Below, one piece after another: positions 1-13,740 of a stretch of DNA of 64,000 nucleotides; positions within the stretch are counted from its first letter, which is position 1; every line of letters begins with the position of its first letter. Source of the stretch: Glandiceps talaboti (Eukaryota > Hemichordata > Enteropneusta > Spengelidae); the NCBI RefSeq assembly GCF_964340395.1, contig NC_135563.1, positions 16,210,651 to 16,274,650 on the forward strand, read 5' to 3'. The translations under genes and the position numbers were made by a program. The notes below the pieces were generated by a model, which worked only from the letters and a program-made list of their open reading frames with translations, did not search any database and had not been told where the DNA came from.

Positions 1-60
1 CATACATATTCTATAAATTATATATATATATATTTTGTGTTATTTTGCTGTAAAATTTTT

Positions 61-440
61 TCTTGGTTCCAAAATGCAACATGCTTCTTTCCCAAAATAC
101 TATTGTCGGTGTATGAATTATCACATCATACAGTTGATATATTAAATACTCCTATTCCCTAGTAGAAGTTGAATGGTTTGCTGTTGTTTGCGTCCAAGCT
201 TTGGCATTGCTTATGACAGCAGTGTGGAACGCCCTCAACAGTGGATTTTTCAATCTAATTCCGTAGACAAAAACTGTTGTAAATTTGCATACCAATTTTA
301 GCGTGAATTCTCAGTTCAGTTACATATGAATTGCCCCTATATACTATAAAGAAAAGGCAAATGTTTTAAAAGTGATTTCAGATGTAGCATATAATCCTAA
401 AGTTAAGATTGATTCTTTTGTTATGCATTTTGGAACCAGG
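61..440. repeat. Inverted-repeat (MITE-like) element
   Basis: TGGTTCCAAAATGCA at 64-78 is perfectly repeated in inverse orientation at 424-438, enclosing about 345 bp without an open frame. This is the structure of a small non-autonomous DNA element. A target duplication was not found. Confidence 0.4.
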
Positions 441-680
441 AAATGGATAACGTGTTATGGATGTATGGTATTAGAGTCATTGGCTCTGCCAAAAGAGGCA
501 GTCAGTGGGGAACAAGTATTTTAGTTTTGTAATGCTCACTGCATTTATTACATGGTACAGTACCGCGTGTATTCAATGAACTATTAATAAAGTCAATTCA
601 TATTATTATCTTGTAAATACATGTGTGGTCTTCATTTGTTAATATCAGAAATGGGAGTAAATGTGTTTTACTGATCTCAA

Positions 681-970
681 TGTGTATGTATGTATGTATG
701 TATGTATGTATGTATGTATGTATGTATGTATGTATGTATGTATGTATGTATGTGGTGTATGTATCTGTATGTATGTGTGTGTATGTATGTATGTATGTAT
801 GTATGTATGTATGTATGTATGTGTGTGTGTGTATGTATGTATATATGTATGTATGTATGTGTATGTATGTACTATGTATGTATGTGTGTGTATGTATGTG
901 TATGTATGTATGTATGTATGTATGTATGTCTGTGTGTATGTATGTATTTATAGATGTATGTATGTGTGTG

Positions 971-1004
<34 letters not shown>

Positions 1005-1123
1005 TGTATGTGTATGTGTATGTATGTATGTATGTATGTATGTATGTATGTATGTATGTATGTATGTATGTGTGTGTGTGTTTGTGTGTGTACATACGTA
1101 TGTATGTATGTATGTATGTATGT
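681..1123. repeat. TGTA tetranucleotide microsatellite
   Basis: About 440 bp of TGTA units are interrupted by TG runs and point changes. It produces spurious open frames of Tyr/Cys/Val/Met and of His/Thr/Ile on the two strands. Confidence 0.95.
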
Positions 1124-1525
1124 GAACATAATATCAACAGTTCGCCTATTGCAAACAATTAAACATTTGGTAAATCAGACTGACTAAAAATGTCACTGTC
1201 TCCAAGCTGTTTCAATGTATCTAAACAGACAAAGCTGTTAGATTAGGGAGTGACCTTGTGCACATGGTATGTTTAGTATTTGATTGCATCACCCAATGCA
1301 TACATGTAGCTGATATCACTGACTGATATCACCAGTTAGTTTCCTGTACATTAGCATGCAGTTTTACGGATGACAGAAAATCTTTCAAATTTGCCAGTCA
1401 ACTTTGAGAATCTCTTCTGAATAGACATAGTGGTAGATTTTCCTAGGAGTTCAGACAGCTAGGTTCTACCCCATAATGTAAGTGTCACTACATAAACACA
1501 CAACAGTATGAGTTGAATACTTTGG

Positions 1526-1531
1526 TTTATT
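1526..1531 (-). terminator. Candidate SRP72 poly(A) signal
   Basis: AATAAA on the minus strand lies about 180 nt after the SRP72 stop codon, the nearest such hexamer. This would give a short 3' UTR. Confidence 0.4.
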
Positions 1532-1707
1532 TCTGGATGGTCTTCACTCAGAAGAGAATTACATTTGCATGATAATAGTATAATTTGCATGATAATAGTC
1601 TTTCCAATGATGTCATCACTATATAACTTCTGTTCATGATCATACTCTGACACCTTGTGACTTCAGTAAATCTTTACACCCACTTTCCATTCTTATGCTA
1701 TCTTCCT

Positions 1708-4700
1708 TTACCAATTTCCACCCTTCTTTTTCTTCTGCTTCTTTCTTGCACCTTGGCCAGCTTTCTGCCTTGGTCCAGGTTGATTTAGTGCAGCTGATGC
1801 AGTGGGGGCTGATGTAGTTGTACCTGCTCTAGGTGAACTTGGGGTGCTTGAAGGTTTACTAGCATCACTACATGATAACAAGAACATATAAAACTCATGT
1901 TATTTCCATACACTGCAGTAGCCAAATACATTGCTTGTGTAGTTACCGCTAATGAAATGTCTCCATTTGAGAGTGTTGTTCCTAACATGAAAATCTGCCA
2001 TGGAGAGCAAGTTGTATAGAACTTAATCAGCCATAGAGGGCGCTGGACTGAACCTCTTGATGAAGTCAAAAGACTCAAGAAACTACCGATAAATAACAAT
2101 ATCAATATGAATCTGATCTGACTTCATGTAATCTGCAACAACTCCAAACAATTGCGGCAAGTGTTTTGAATTTGACCACTTTTGATTTTTGAACATCACA
2201 CTACATGAACATCACACCATGAACATCACACAACCTGAACATAACACAACATTAACATCACATAACATGAACATTACATAACATGAATATTACATAACAT
2301 AAACATTACACTATGTGACCATCATACTTCATGAACATTACACTACACTACACTACACTACACTACACTACACTACACTACAAGAACAAACATCTTTAAT
2401 GTTTGGTGATAATTTTCTATTCATATGTTAACACTGGACCAGCTTCACTTAGCTGTATTTTCATATGATAACATCACAAAGTTAACAGTACATGTTGTAA
2501 AACTAGTGACGGCGCTGTGTATTGAAATATCATATACTTACAATTCTGCCATTGCTGATGTTGAAGCACCTTGAGTTCCTTTGCCAACCCCACCACCCTT
2601 TTTGTCCTTCTTTCTGCCCTTATGATATGACCTTTCTCTTCTAGGTAACCATCTTTCTGGATCAGGGTCAACACCGGCATCATAACTCTTTGGTAATTTT
2701 CCTTCCAGGATACAACACAGTTTATGATCAGTATTATGCAGCACAAATGGTCTTATAAAATGTTGTCAGAGATATGATAAATACTCATTAGGATGTATTA
2801 CTACAACACAGTAAAACTCACACAGACTAGATCGATATGTATTTCTATTCTTTGTGTGGCTCTGAAAATATAATTATACCACATACAAACAAGGTTGAAT
2901 GCATTCAAACAAAAATATGGGTTTTATACCCTGTACTTTCTAGATCGTATTAAGAAGCCTATTAAGACTGAAGAACACAATGAATTTTATCTAAGCAGAC
3001 AGCAATAACCATACGAATAAAATTGTTGAAGTTCAAGAGGTGAAAAGTAATGATTGTCAGGATGTAGATTATATACTAGTAGAGTTGTAGACTTTAAACA
3101 CTGTCTTATAAACATAGTATTTCACAGAATTTATCCCAGTTTCTCATACCTCTCCTCTTCTTCTTTTTCTTCTTCTGTATGAGATCTTGATGAACTGGTT
3201 TCTTTTCCGTTGTTTCTGGTTTCTCCGGCACCTTTGCTGCCTTCTTCAAATGTTTACTTCCAAAGAGATATGGTGAATTTTCTAATTTCTCCAGATCTAA
3301 GTTTTCAGAGGATTCAGCTATTGATGGCAACTCTTCACTTAGTCTGTATTATTCAGTTAAGTACCATAAATGTACTCAAACTGTGGATGACTTGACAGTT
3401 GTAAAATCATTCATGCCTCTGAAATCCCCATACCCTTGACCCATATCTCAGTATCGGTAAAATTTATAGTATCAGAGATTTTGAAAAAACCTCCAAAAGG
3501 TAACATTCACGTCTTTCTTGTAGCCCTAGCTACAGAAAAGAAAAGCTTTCCTTGCTTGTTGGGCCAAAGTTTCAGTGTTATGTAATGGTTTCATTGCCTT
3601 TATAGCACTGCTTTATTGTACTAATTGTCTATTGTATCTTTAGGCCCATGGCCTCCAAATACGGAATAAATAGACCAACTTATGTATAAAATCATTGAAA
3701 CTATCCTTCAAGACAAATATGTGCAAATATCTAGATAAAGCTATTTCTTTCTTTTTTCCACTCAGAGATGTAGTTGTATCTGGATCATTTTTTTTTGTTA
3801 AAAGACCCAACAATACCTACATTAAACTTTAATATTCATTGCACTTGTTTGTTAGTGGTTGATTTTACCTGTAAACAGTATATAAACGAGGATGACACCT
3901 TGCACTAAAGCTAAGTTTTGACTTTGGTGCTGTGGCATTTTCAAACAATAACGCTAATCATATTCTCATGATGACAGACAGTATGTCTTGAATGAGTTCT
4001 ATATCAGTATGACTCTACAGATATTGACATAGTAAAATAACAGATATGTGCAGATATTATGCAAGTAACTATCCAACTAACCATACTGCTGCTCTAATTT
4101 TGGGCAAGGACCCTATGTTATTTTTTGTTGTTTATGTCAATGTGTAAAATATACATCTACAAACACAAGTTGACTATGTGAATAAATCTACTTCAGGATG
4201 TACAACACCATGAGTAAGACATTTCATACATGAATACCAAAACTGTTCCCACTCTCTATGTATTCATTGTAACCTTTCAAAGGATACTCCTGGGCTTTCT
4301 TTGGATTAAACTGTGCATATGCAGATATGAGCTGAGCCAGAGTACGTATATCTCCAGGACTAGCACTGAAAACAAACACAAAAATATAGAGACTTAGGTA
4401 GATACATTGGAAGATTTTGACAGGGTGTGATTTGCTGTAGGACACATTCCAACTGCATAATAAATAAAATAAAGACATTAATTCTAATAAATGGAGAACA
4501 GGTCTTATTTTAATCTTCTTGTTATGTTTTCTTAATACCCTCTGACCTTTGTTTAATAAACACTACATAATTTTGAACTAAAATGAAATTATGTGTTCTT
4601 ATAATTTTATAATAAGTATCCATTAAAAAAAAAAATTCTATCTGGGCCCATTTTGACCTACACTCACCTCCTCAGATCTTCTAACATTTCTACAGCTTGC

Positions 4701-7685
4701 TGTGAACGGCCATGTTTGAGTTTAAAATCAGCATTCTCTTTGAGCAAAGCATGAAGAATCTTGTCTGAACTCTGTGACAAGAAAACAGAGTAGTATTTGC
4801 ATTGTGTATACAAGTGATAAATGTAAGGGGGAACATATCACAAATATTCCTGTAATGTGGTGTTCTGTAGTGTAGCGTACAGTGATATGATATAATGTGA
4901 TGTCGTGTGGCATGATGTGAAGTTGTGGGTTCTGACGTGGTGTGGTGTAGTGTGTTGTGCTGTGTTGTGTTGAGTTGTTTTGTGTTGGTGTGGTGTGGTG
5001 TGGTGTGGTGTGATGTGGTGTAGTGTGGTCTGGTCTGGTGTGATGTGATGTGGTCTGGTGTGGTGTGATATGAGGTGGTGTGGTGTGGTGTGGTGCGGTG
5101 CAATGTCGTGTAACAGGATGGGATGTGATGGGATGTGGTGCGATATGATACACGATATGATATGGTGTGGTGTGGTGTGATGTGTTGTGGTCTAGTATGA
5201 TGCAGTGAAATATGATGTGATACTAGATTTGCTGTGGCATTCTTCTACTCTGTAAAATATCAATGTAAAGCACACTTACTTGATTTTTTCTGTAGTATTC
5301 AACTGCACTGTCCAGTATTTCAATACATGTGTCAATATCTTCAAGACTCACATAGAGAGAAACTAATGCAGACACCATACCAGGCTGATGCTGTAGCTCT
5401 TCTATTGAACGTAATACTTCACAGCCTTGACCAGTGTTACCTGAATAATAAACATAGTCACTTCTTAGATTTACATTTATATATGTATACTATAAGACAA
5501 GTCAGACATGTTGACTTAGTAGGTTGTTAGTCCTACAACAGTCCACCCCTTAGCCATTCCTGGAATGACCAGCTGCTAAATTAAGTTCTTAGTCCTACTA
5601 CAGTAGATCCTAGCTATTCCTGGTTCCCCCCCCCCCCCCCCAGCCATTCCTGGAATGACCAGCTCCTAATCTGACTTAATAGTAAAATGTTAGTCCTACA
5701 ATGTTTCCACCCTAGTAGCCATCCATGGACTTCAAAATCACTTTACTCACCTTGCACTAAATGTAGTTGTGCTAGCAGTAATGTAATCCTAAGGGATACA
5801 TCTGAATGGTCATCAACATATTTCTGGAAGAAAACAAAATTTAACTTAGAAATGTTTGTCGTAACAGCCTAAATATCACTGATATTCATAAAAATATAAT
5901 ACATTGTATTAATAATCTATAAGACTTACAAGTGCTGTAGAAATCATTTTTATTGATTGATTGATTGATTGATTAATTGATTGATATCTTTGTCAATGCT
6001 TACCTGCAGCTGTTGTATAGCTTTGTTGGCGTGTTTTTCTCGGCATAGTTGAGCCGTCTCTATCAAATATGGCACATCGCTATCTGGGTACTTGGTCTGC
6101 AATGTCTTGATCAACCTTTTAAATGCTTCAGACTGTTAACAAGAATGAAGAAAAATCAAAAATAAATTGGCGCGAATGCAACATTCTACACTCAATGTCA
6201 CAGCAACTTAGATTTATAACAGTGCCAGGCAAACTTAAGTAGTCCAGGTCAAAGGTTAAATGAGGTCACCTTACCTGATTGGTGTACATGAGAAGAAGAC
6301 ACTGGTTAAAAGCTATTGTAGTTCTTTGTTGTTCCGTTAATTTGTGAACTAACCCATCAGCTGTGGCTGATTTCATTTTCTTCTTAGAGTCAAACACATT
6401 TTGATCCTGAAATCAAAATAAGAAAATCATATAATTTTTCTTCACAGGATGGTTTTCTGTTGGGGATAAAAAATTTCAATTGACATATCAACTGACAAAA
6501 CACTTGAATTAGGAAATTCATACATGTAAAGGTAATATTTTTTTCACAAAATGTCAACAAGTATTTCGGTTTCCTAATCCAATCACATTGACATTGATCA
6601 AGTAAGTACATAAATCTCCATTGTCTGGTTTGGTTTCAAACCCAATGGTCCCACCCAATGGTGGACAAACCTCAGACCATATATTCACTCAGACCATATA
6701 TTCACTATCATCAGTATATACTTTTAAGCACATGTAATGAACGCATTCAGTGATTTACTTCTAAACTACAACAGAAAAGTGACACAAACTGAGATACAAA
6801 ACACATTACATTATGCATTACCTTATTAATTGTTACAATGTTATTGCAGGCAACACCCAGAAGTCCAATATCAGAAGGTCTGAAATAAAACACCAAAATA
6901 TTTACTATTAATAACTATATATCATATACATAATTTTCAAAACAACAAATATTTTCTATAATCTACTTTTTTCTAAGCTAATGTATGCACAGTAAAAGTT
7001 ATGAAAAATTTCAAGGAAGATGTCTTCCATCATATCATAAGATTTCTTGGCTTTTGGCGGCTGATGTTATTGTCTTATTTTTTACACAAAAAGATCAAGC
7101 TAAAGGTTGTACTCATACTAAACTGATGATAAACAGTTCAAATTTCTCACCTTGATTTAACAACATGGTTGTACAGTTTGAGGGCGGCATCAGATTTGCC
7201 TTGTTGTTGTAACACATATGCTAACTGTACTTTTATGACACCTAATTCTGCTTCAATGTCTTCTTCTGTCATATCTGGATCATCTTCAAAACTCTCTCTA
7301 CAAAGTTCCTGTGCTTTCTCTAGCTTGGCCTTGGCTTCCTTGATCTTGCCATGTCCAAGCAGTAAGCAAGCCTTATTATAGCACAGTTCATATGTGTCTT
7401 CTTCCAAGCCAAGATCCTCCTGTAAAACAAAGACATTTCAAATATCATAGAACAAAGCATTGCTTTCATATTATATAGATTAGAAATATCATGATTAAAA
7501 TCAAATGGTTGATATACATAGAATTAAAAACAAAGTCACTTCATTTGTTTGTTTGTTTGACAAAACATTGTTTTTCAAGTTCAATTACAAAATTCACCTC
7601 AAGGAGTGATAGAGAAAGTTTACATTTGTATAGCTTACAAGACTGTGAATCAGGCTGAGCTGGAGTGGTTTGCATGGTCAACAAC

Positions 7686-7746
<61 letters not shown>

Positions 7747-9029
7747 ATGCGCATGCAAATGTGTGTATGCGTGTGTGTGTGTGTGTGTTTGTGTGTGTGT
7801 GTGCATGTGTTGTGTGTGTATGCATGCGTGTGTGTGTTATACACACTTAGTGTGCAAATAGAAGTTGCTGGAATCTGTAGAAATGTGCTACATTGCTTAC
7901 TATTTCTGTGTCTCCCCATATCTGAGCAGCTGCTATCACAGCTGATAAATTGGTTTGCCTTTCTTCTTCATAGTCATCTGATGTATTCTTGATGACATCA
8001 CGATACACATTCATGCATTCCTGGTAGTTTTCCAGTCTGTACAACTGCAGGAAAATATTCAGAGCATGATGAGAACTGGAAACCACTTTACAAATACCAA
8101 TGCTGTGGACAGGTTAAAGTACATAACTATCATGGCCCTCACTCACTACTACAAAACAGTACTCCTAGAGACCACATGCTGCAATCTTTTGCCTTTCTTT
8201 CAACCATTTAGTTCTGCTTGCAAACAGAGTAATTCAGGGCTTGATTCTAATATGAGGTGTTCAAGGGACAATGTCAAAACTCAGTCCCAATTTACTCCAT
8301 CTGCAAGAGGGACTAGTACCCACATGGCATGCTTGTACTAAAAACAATCATAGTTCAACATCAAGCATTGTTCTCTAGTCTTAACATATATAGTATGCTA
8401 TGGTTTACAGAATGTTCTCAGTATGAACAGTACTGTACTGTTTGAATTCTATCAATAGGCATTATAGTGCACAGATAAACAATATAATATGATAATTTAT
8501 AGAAAGAAATGTTCTCAAAATTGTATATAGTCACCTTGGATGTATTTCAGCAAAATCTAAGCTATATATTCAATTTTTTTTCTTATTTATAGAGATTATG
8601 TACTGGTGATTACTTGCACTGGATTGTGCACATACTAGTGATATTATTACATACCCCAGTAATATTATATACTTAAACTATCTTTTGTTGTGGAAATGCT
8701 TTTAAACTTTATGTTAACACCCTACAGTCATATGATACATAGATAATACAACAATCCTCTACTAGGATTAACTTACCACTTGGCCTAGTAATTCTTTTAG
8801 CCTAATGTCAGGATTTGGTACTGTCTTGATAGTGGTCAGTGCTTGTTTGATTTGATTCAATCTGTACTGGCAGTATGCCTTCTCAAAAACCAAATCACTG
8901 AAAAACAATCAAATACAAATACAAATCAAGTACACATGGATGTGCACAGATGTTCCAGTTTTGTAGTATTTAAATAAAAGTTGTTCACGCGCTCTCTGTC
9001 TCTGTTTGTCTCTGTCTCTGTTTGTCTCC

Positions 9030-9097
<68 letters not shown>

Positions 9098-9593
9098 CTC
9101 TCTCTCTCTAACGTAGGCAATCAGGTGTTGTTGATCACTTGTGAGCAACAAAACAGACTACCTCAATACCTCTAATCAGACACTGTACATTCTCAATTTG
9201 AGGTCTATTTCATCTATAAGAAGCATAATTTTAACTTTAAATCTTGACTCATTGGTGGCACTCACTGGTTTTTGGGTGTGGACCCAAAATCAATTTGATT
9301 AATAATTTGCATCATATTGTGTGTTATATGTTTACCCACAGGTGATTCCATGCTGTTCAGGGTTACAATTTTACGGTTAAGTCATTATATGTGACAAACA
9401 ATTTCAACAAATGTTCCAGTTACAGCTAGTGCAGTATTCAACATACCTGGAGAGTTTAGGGTTCTCATTGATAGTCTTCAAGGCTTGTTTAAATTCTGAT
9501 TGTAGAATTAAACAAACTATTTTACAATGGAAAGCTTTCTCATCTCCTGGAGACTCCTTCAATACTGCATAATAAAATCAACATCAAAATGTC

Positions 9594-9641
<48 letters not shown>

Positions 9642-10530
9642 ATTTCTCAATCCTGTGATGTGTCTAATGGTGATGTGCCAAAGAAAATGAAAGGGACTGT
9701 ACTGGTCGGCACCAACCACATTCACAAAATATAATATCAAGTGAAAACATTCAGAATGTGCATCATGCAAACGTGTAGCCCATTAAAGTTCATGAATTTA
9801 AATTCTCATTGCACCAAGAAATACTAACTCATCAAAGTTTTTGCCAGGTAACCACCATGGCTTCGTCAGTGTTTTCTGGTCTGAGAATTTGGAACAACTG
9901 TCTGAAGTCCCCAATGTGTTGTGGTTCTATGATTGTATAAATTAATTTAATTTATTTATTTATATTGTATTTATTTGTACTTTTGCTGTACTTCTTTTTT
10001 AAAGGAAATTTTACCTTCGTTCTTTGCAGTGTGTTCGAAAAAAAAAGTTGTCATCCAAGACAAAATTCTAGAGAATATTGGTAATTACAATGTATTATTT
10101 CGATTAACATTGAAAATGAAAAAAGAAAAGAAAATTAGTGTGAATTAAACATATATAGATCAACAGTTCGTTTACTTTTACTTAAAAAAGAATTGATACA
10201 TTTGGTGGTTGAAAACTCTATAAGTTACAGAAGTAGTTGTGAAGTTGGCTCCAGCTGGAATATCATTGCCTATGCAATAGCATAGCATGGAATACGTGGG
10301 TAACGTGTCTTTCCTCGAACTCGAGTCAACTCAATGAATGGTCCGCGTTGATTAATCCGACCCGATAAATATCATTAACGGATATAGTTTGAAGTTGTAT
10401 GTAAAAGTTCAACTCCTGTAATATACTCACTTCTATTCGCAATCTTAAATCCTCGGCTATAGTCCCCGTTTTGGCCACATCTGCTCAAATCTGTGAACAA
10501 CGCTGAGAGGTTCACTTCAGTGGACGCCAT
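1708..10530 (-). CDS. SRP72: Signal recognition particle subunit SRP72, complete, 15 exons
   Basis: SRP72 is the largest protein of the signal recognition particle; with SRP68 it binds 7SL RNA and helps target secretory ribosomes to the ER. Exons in transcript order: 10431-10530, 9447-9564, 8777-8897, 7901-8044, 7151-7419, 6822-6879, 6275-6406, 6004-6132, 5751-5823, 5280-5440, 4668-4771, 4288-4365, 3150-3343, 2542-2701, 1708-1867. All junctions are GT-AG and phases agree, giving 2001 nt and 666 aa; human SRP72 is about 671 aa. The start [12 protein letters not shown]... with CGQNGDYSR matches the family N-terminus. TPR-type helices fill most of the protein. Near the C-terminus a poly-lysine stretch precedes the RNA-binding signature [14 protein letters not shown], then a Ser/Pro/Thr tail and a lysine-rich end, as in the human protein. 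The exon 12 donor (4287/4288) was chosen because it restores KAQELSEELPS; reading on in that exon meets a stop. Intron 10 is mostly pentanucleotide repeat. Nothing suggests that the gene is broken. Confidence 0.95.
2188..2383. repeat. Degenerate ATGAACATCACA repeats and CACTA pentamers
   Basis: A degenerate array of roughly 14-18-bp units around GAACATCACA passes into about eight perfect ACTAC pentamers at 2341-2383. It lies in the last SRP72 intron. Confidence 0.8.
4849..5220. repeat. TGTGG/TGATG pentanucleotide-type array
   Basis: About 370 bp of degenerate TGTGG, TGATG and related units fill most of SRP72 intron 10 (4772-5279). Confidence 0.9.
7687..7842. repeat. GT dinucleotide microsatellite
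   Basis: A pure GT run of about 55 bp is followed by interrupted GT/GCAT units. It begins about 60 nt into the intron after SRP72 exon 7901-8044. Confidence 0.95.
8205..8330. repeat. Dispersed repeat, inverse copy of the 25.2-kb family
   Basis: GGGACAATGTCA...CAGTCCC followed by TTTACTCCATCTGCAAG matches the reverse complement of the unit at 25190-25290. It lies in an SRP72 intron. Confidence 0.55.
9029..9098. repeat. CT dinucleotide microsatellite
   Basis: A nearly pure CT run in an SRP72 intron. Confidence 0.95.
9250..9430. repeat. Dispersed repeat, family shared with 60090-60275
   Basis: The same order of blocks occurs at both places: GACCCAAAT, CATATT, CACAGGTGAT, TACAAT and TCCAGTT. 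Both are intronic and in the same orientation. Confidence 0.5.
9594..9641. repeat. CAA trinucleotide repeat
   Basis: About 15 consecutive CAA units lie in the second SRP72 intron from the 5' end of the gene (after the first coding exon). Confidence 0.95.
9805..9880. repeat. Dispersed repeat, family shared with 54414-54538
   Basis: TTGCACC-AGAAATACTA, then AAG-TTT and ACCACCATGGCTT occur in the same order at both sites. Confidence 0.5.
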
Positions 10531-10824
10531 CTTGATTTAGTCCTCATTTCGTTGGTCGACGAGGGCGCACTTATTTCTGATAGCTCATGCAGTAACATTG
10601 TGTTGCAGCTAAACGCTAGCAGAAGTATAAATACTACTACCCGGTAGCAATGGCATAGAATAATTTTAGACATGGCCTTGATGGTACTTATAATGAAGAG
10701 CATAAGTCAAAGAAGTTGTTTTATTTATCAAAAATCCAAAATAAATATCCACTTCTCATTCATTTCACCACCGGAAAATATTCGCGTTCATCCTAAATCA
10801 GTGACACAGTTGACTGCATTATAC

Positions 10825-10865
10825 CATGGATGTATTAGTGATCACTAATTACTAATACATCCATG
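10825..10865. repeat. Short hairpin repeat
   Basis: CATGGATGTATTAGT and its exact reverse complement are 11 bp apart. The same hairpin core with shorter arms recurs at 25127-25160. Confidence 0.7.
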
Positions 10866-11059
10866 ATTATACCCACTGCCAGGCAAAATTCAGAAGTGGT
10901 ATACTATAATTTATGTGTATGTATATTAATCATGCACAAATACAATTCATTCACTCTTCACCATGTACATATTTATATAATTACACAGACAGACACAGAC
11001 TTGAAATCTATATTTTGCTGAACTTTATACTCTTAGCTGTCAATATAAAGAATCTGTGC

Positions 11060-11270
11060 ACACACACACACACACATACATCATCCATCCATCCATCCAT
11101 CCATCCACACACACACACACGCACGCACGCATGTACATTCACACACACACATGCACGCACACACGCATGCATGCACACACACATGCACATTCACACATGC
11201 ACACACACATGCATGCACACACACATGCACACACACACATGCACAAATGCACGCACATGACTCAACATTT
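11060..11270. repeat. CA-rich microsatellite with ATCC and GCAC variants
   Basis: CA dinucleotides are mixed with ATCC tetramers (11080-11105) and ACGC/ATGC interruptions. Confidence 0.95.
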
Positions 11271-12804
11271 TAATTTTCACTGACAATATAAAAGAATCAC
11301 TCAAAAGACATATTATAATATATAATGAAATAAATTTATTTCTGAGATCATTTTTTTTGTAGCTTGGAGTGCTCAGATATTTACTATTTTATCCAAATAT
11401 TTACATTCAGGTGAAATGATAAAGTGGGGATAAAACATGTTAAAAAAATTTACAGTATAAAGAACGAACTAAGATAAAAAAAAATGTACACAGCTTAGAA
11501 GTGTTCTATCTTAGAATATGAAGTATTAGAACATGAAAGACAAAATATGTTTATGATATAATATTCATATTACATTTTCATTCCTTGTATATGAATTATT
11601 GGAAATCAAAGAAACGTAACATCACACTGTGTTTCATATATCATACATTTTTTTTAATTGTTTTCTTTCCTAACAGATTTATTGAATACTTAAAGCTTTA
11701 CTTTTCATATTTATAATATTCTTTCTCTTCTTTTTTTCAAAGCATTAGGATTGAAGTATTTGTATGAAATAATCTACATAATCTTTACTTTGATATGAGT
11801 GACTAGATATTTTACTACATATTGCATTCTGTCTGTAGGTACTATTTGTATCTATTGTCTGTTAGCCCAGAGACTTGGCTACTTGGGCTTGAAAATGTCG
11901 TGAGCCAGAAGAGCTATTCTGTCAAGCCAGTATGTAGAGTCAGATAGTCAAGTCTCTTGGCACAGTTGTCTGTCCACTACCAATAGTTCAAGATTATTGT
12001 CAATTAATGTCAATTGTTAAAATGAACATGTGGAATCTCTACAGGGTGAACACATTGTTGAAAGCCAACACGATTTCTTGAGAAAATGTTCTCCTATTGT
12101 CACAAAAAGGACACATGGTTTTACAATGGGTGAAAACTATACTGTACTAGTACTAGTTGTCAAGACATTGCAGTCTATTTTATACAATATGGTAAAAAGC
12201 TATGCTTGGCTTGTGATAACCCAGAGACCCTTCATTAGCTAATTGTCATTGGATTTCAAATCTAGCAAATCCTATATCAACAACAAGAATTATGCCCTTT
12301 GAGGGAAAGAAATCTGTTTTGAAATTGAAATTACTGCCAACAGCTTTGCTAAATCTAAGTGGATGTTATATGTGAACCTATGATGCAATATCAGCCCACC
12401 TGGAAGGTAGCCAATTACAAGTACCTTAGTTGATGTGAGATTCACTTTGATTTTAGCAGAGCTGATGGTGGTCATTTCAAATTCAAAACTGAGTTCTGTG
12501 TTTCATCGAAAACGATGGCATAATTCATTGTAATTCCTGGCATTGATGTAGGATTGTCATATTAGAAAGTCAACAATAAGCCAACAACATTTCTCTAGGC
12601 TGTGTTTGTTTAAGTACTTACTACAAACATAGTGACATTCCTACAAACTTGTGTTTACTGACAATACTGATAAATATAACTTGACATGTGGAACTTAAAT
12701 ATGTGTTCAAAACTGACCAATGTTAACATGTTCTTTCATCAGGAGCCAATGAACCACGCTTATGACTTCTTCGTTCAATAACATTGTTTGTCAACACATA
12801 CATG

Positions 12805-12902
12805 TAGTCTGTAACGTATGCAGTGTTGGGGCGCCCTCAAACATTGGTCAACCCTTTTTCAGGCTGGTGAGAGTGAAGAGACACAATGTATCGTACAGTC
12901 TA
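12805..12902. mobile_element. Foldback element, TAGTCTGTAA family
   Basis: A 98-bp unit begins TAGTCTGTAAC and ends TACAGTCTA. It shares the internal block GGGGCGCCCTCA with the partial copy near 13680-13740. Confidence 0.5.
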
Positions 12903-13679
12903 GTCTCCACACTGTATGAAAACAAACTTCCAACCACGGAATAAATAAATGTATTTTTACTCAAAAGTGACCTGCTTATTTCACTAGTGACATTTTCCAC
13001 TAAAATAAAATAAAACCCTGACAAAAACACATTCAGCTAAGATGTATGTCACTTCAAAAGGTAAAGAGAAGTCGAGCAAGATTGGGGACGGGATAAACAA
13101 AGTTTCTTCTGTGAAAACTAAATCACTTTAAATATTAAGTATTCCACCAAGCATCACTTCAAAGATTTTCAAAACCCTCCTAACGTATACTACACCTTCT
13201 ATTTTACAATTGTAAATGGATGAAAGTTGAATTTACATTTTAAATACTTTTTAAATTTTGGTAGCTACATTATCATAAGATTCAGAAATAAAAAATAAAA
13301 CAAAAAGTTTTTAACATTGTATTCAGTGCCTTATGTCTGATGTGACAACATTTTTAATCAAAGTTGTAAAAAAAGTAAAATCAATGGCTATTTTATTTCC
13401 TCCGCTAATAAAAATGTATTAAAAATTCAAAAGTAATACCATTTTAGAATCTTATTAAAGAAGGAATTTCCTTTCATATTACAACAATTTGGGTTTATTT
13501 CAATATATTTACAGATACTTCTGTTCCAACCACTACAACAATATATAAACAATACCGATAACAAAAACATATTGTTAATATCTACTGGGTAGATATATAT
13601 ACAAGAACTTGGAAAGGAAAGGAAAGGTCAGAGGTGGCTGATTGTGACAGAGATGTACATCAAGGAAAATACATTGCAG

Positions 13680-13740
13680 TAGTCTGTAAGGACAGCATAA
13701 TGGGGCGCCCTCATGCATCAGCAAACCCCTTTCACTTTAT
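13680..13740. mobile_element. Partial foldback element, TAGTCTGTAA family
   Basis: It has TAGTCTGTAAGG, then GGGGCGCCCTCATGCA and AACCCCTTTCA, matching the start and middle of the other copies. The right end is not recognisable. Confidence 0.45.

Larger units (their letters stand above)
1..1707. other. Spacer downstream of SRP72
   Basis: No gene is seen. The stretch holds an inverted-repeat element (61-440), a long TGTA microsatellite (681-1123) and the probable SRP72 3' UTR (about 1510-1707). Confidence 0.6.

Noticed and set aside
598-1187. Long open frames on both strands over the TGTA repeat
   Set aside because: They are translations of a tetranucleotide repeat with no other content; no splice or start context supports a gene.
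4224-4287. Extension of SRP72 exon 12 to the stop at 4224
   Set aside because: Ending the exon at a GTATCC donor restores the conserved KAQELSEELPS sequence into the next exon; read-through would truncate the protein.
4690-5153. Open frames rich in His/Thr/Pro on the minus strand
   Set aside because: They run through the repeat in SRP72 intron 10; only the adjacent exon 4668-4771 is coding.
5624-5641. Poly-C run
   Set aside because: A simple homopolymer in an SRP72 intron; possibly length-inaccurate in the assembly, with no further meaning.
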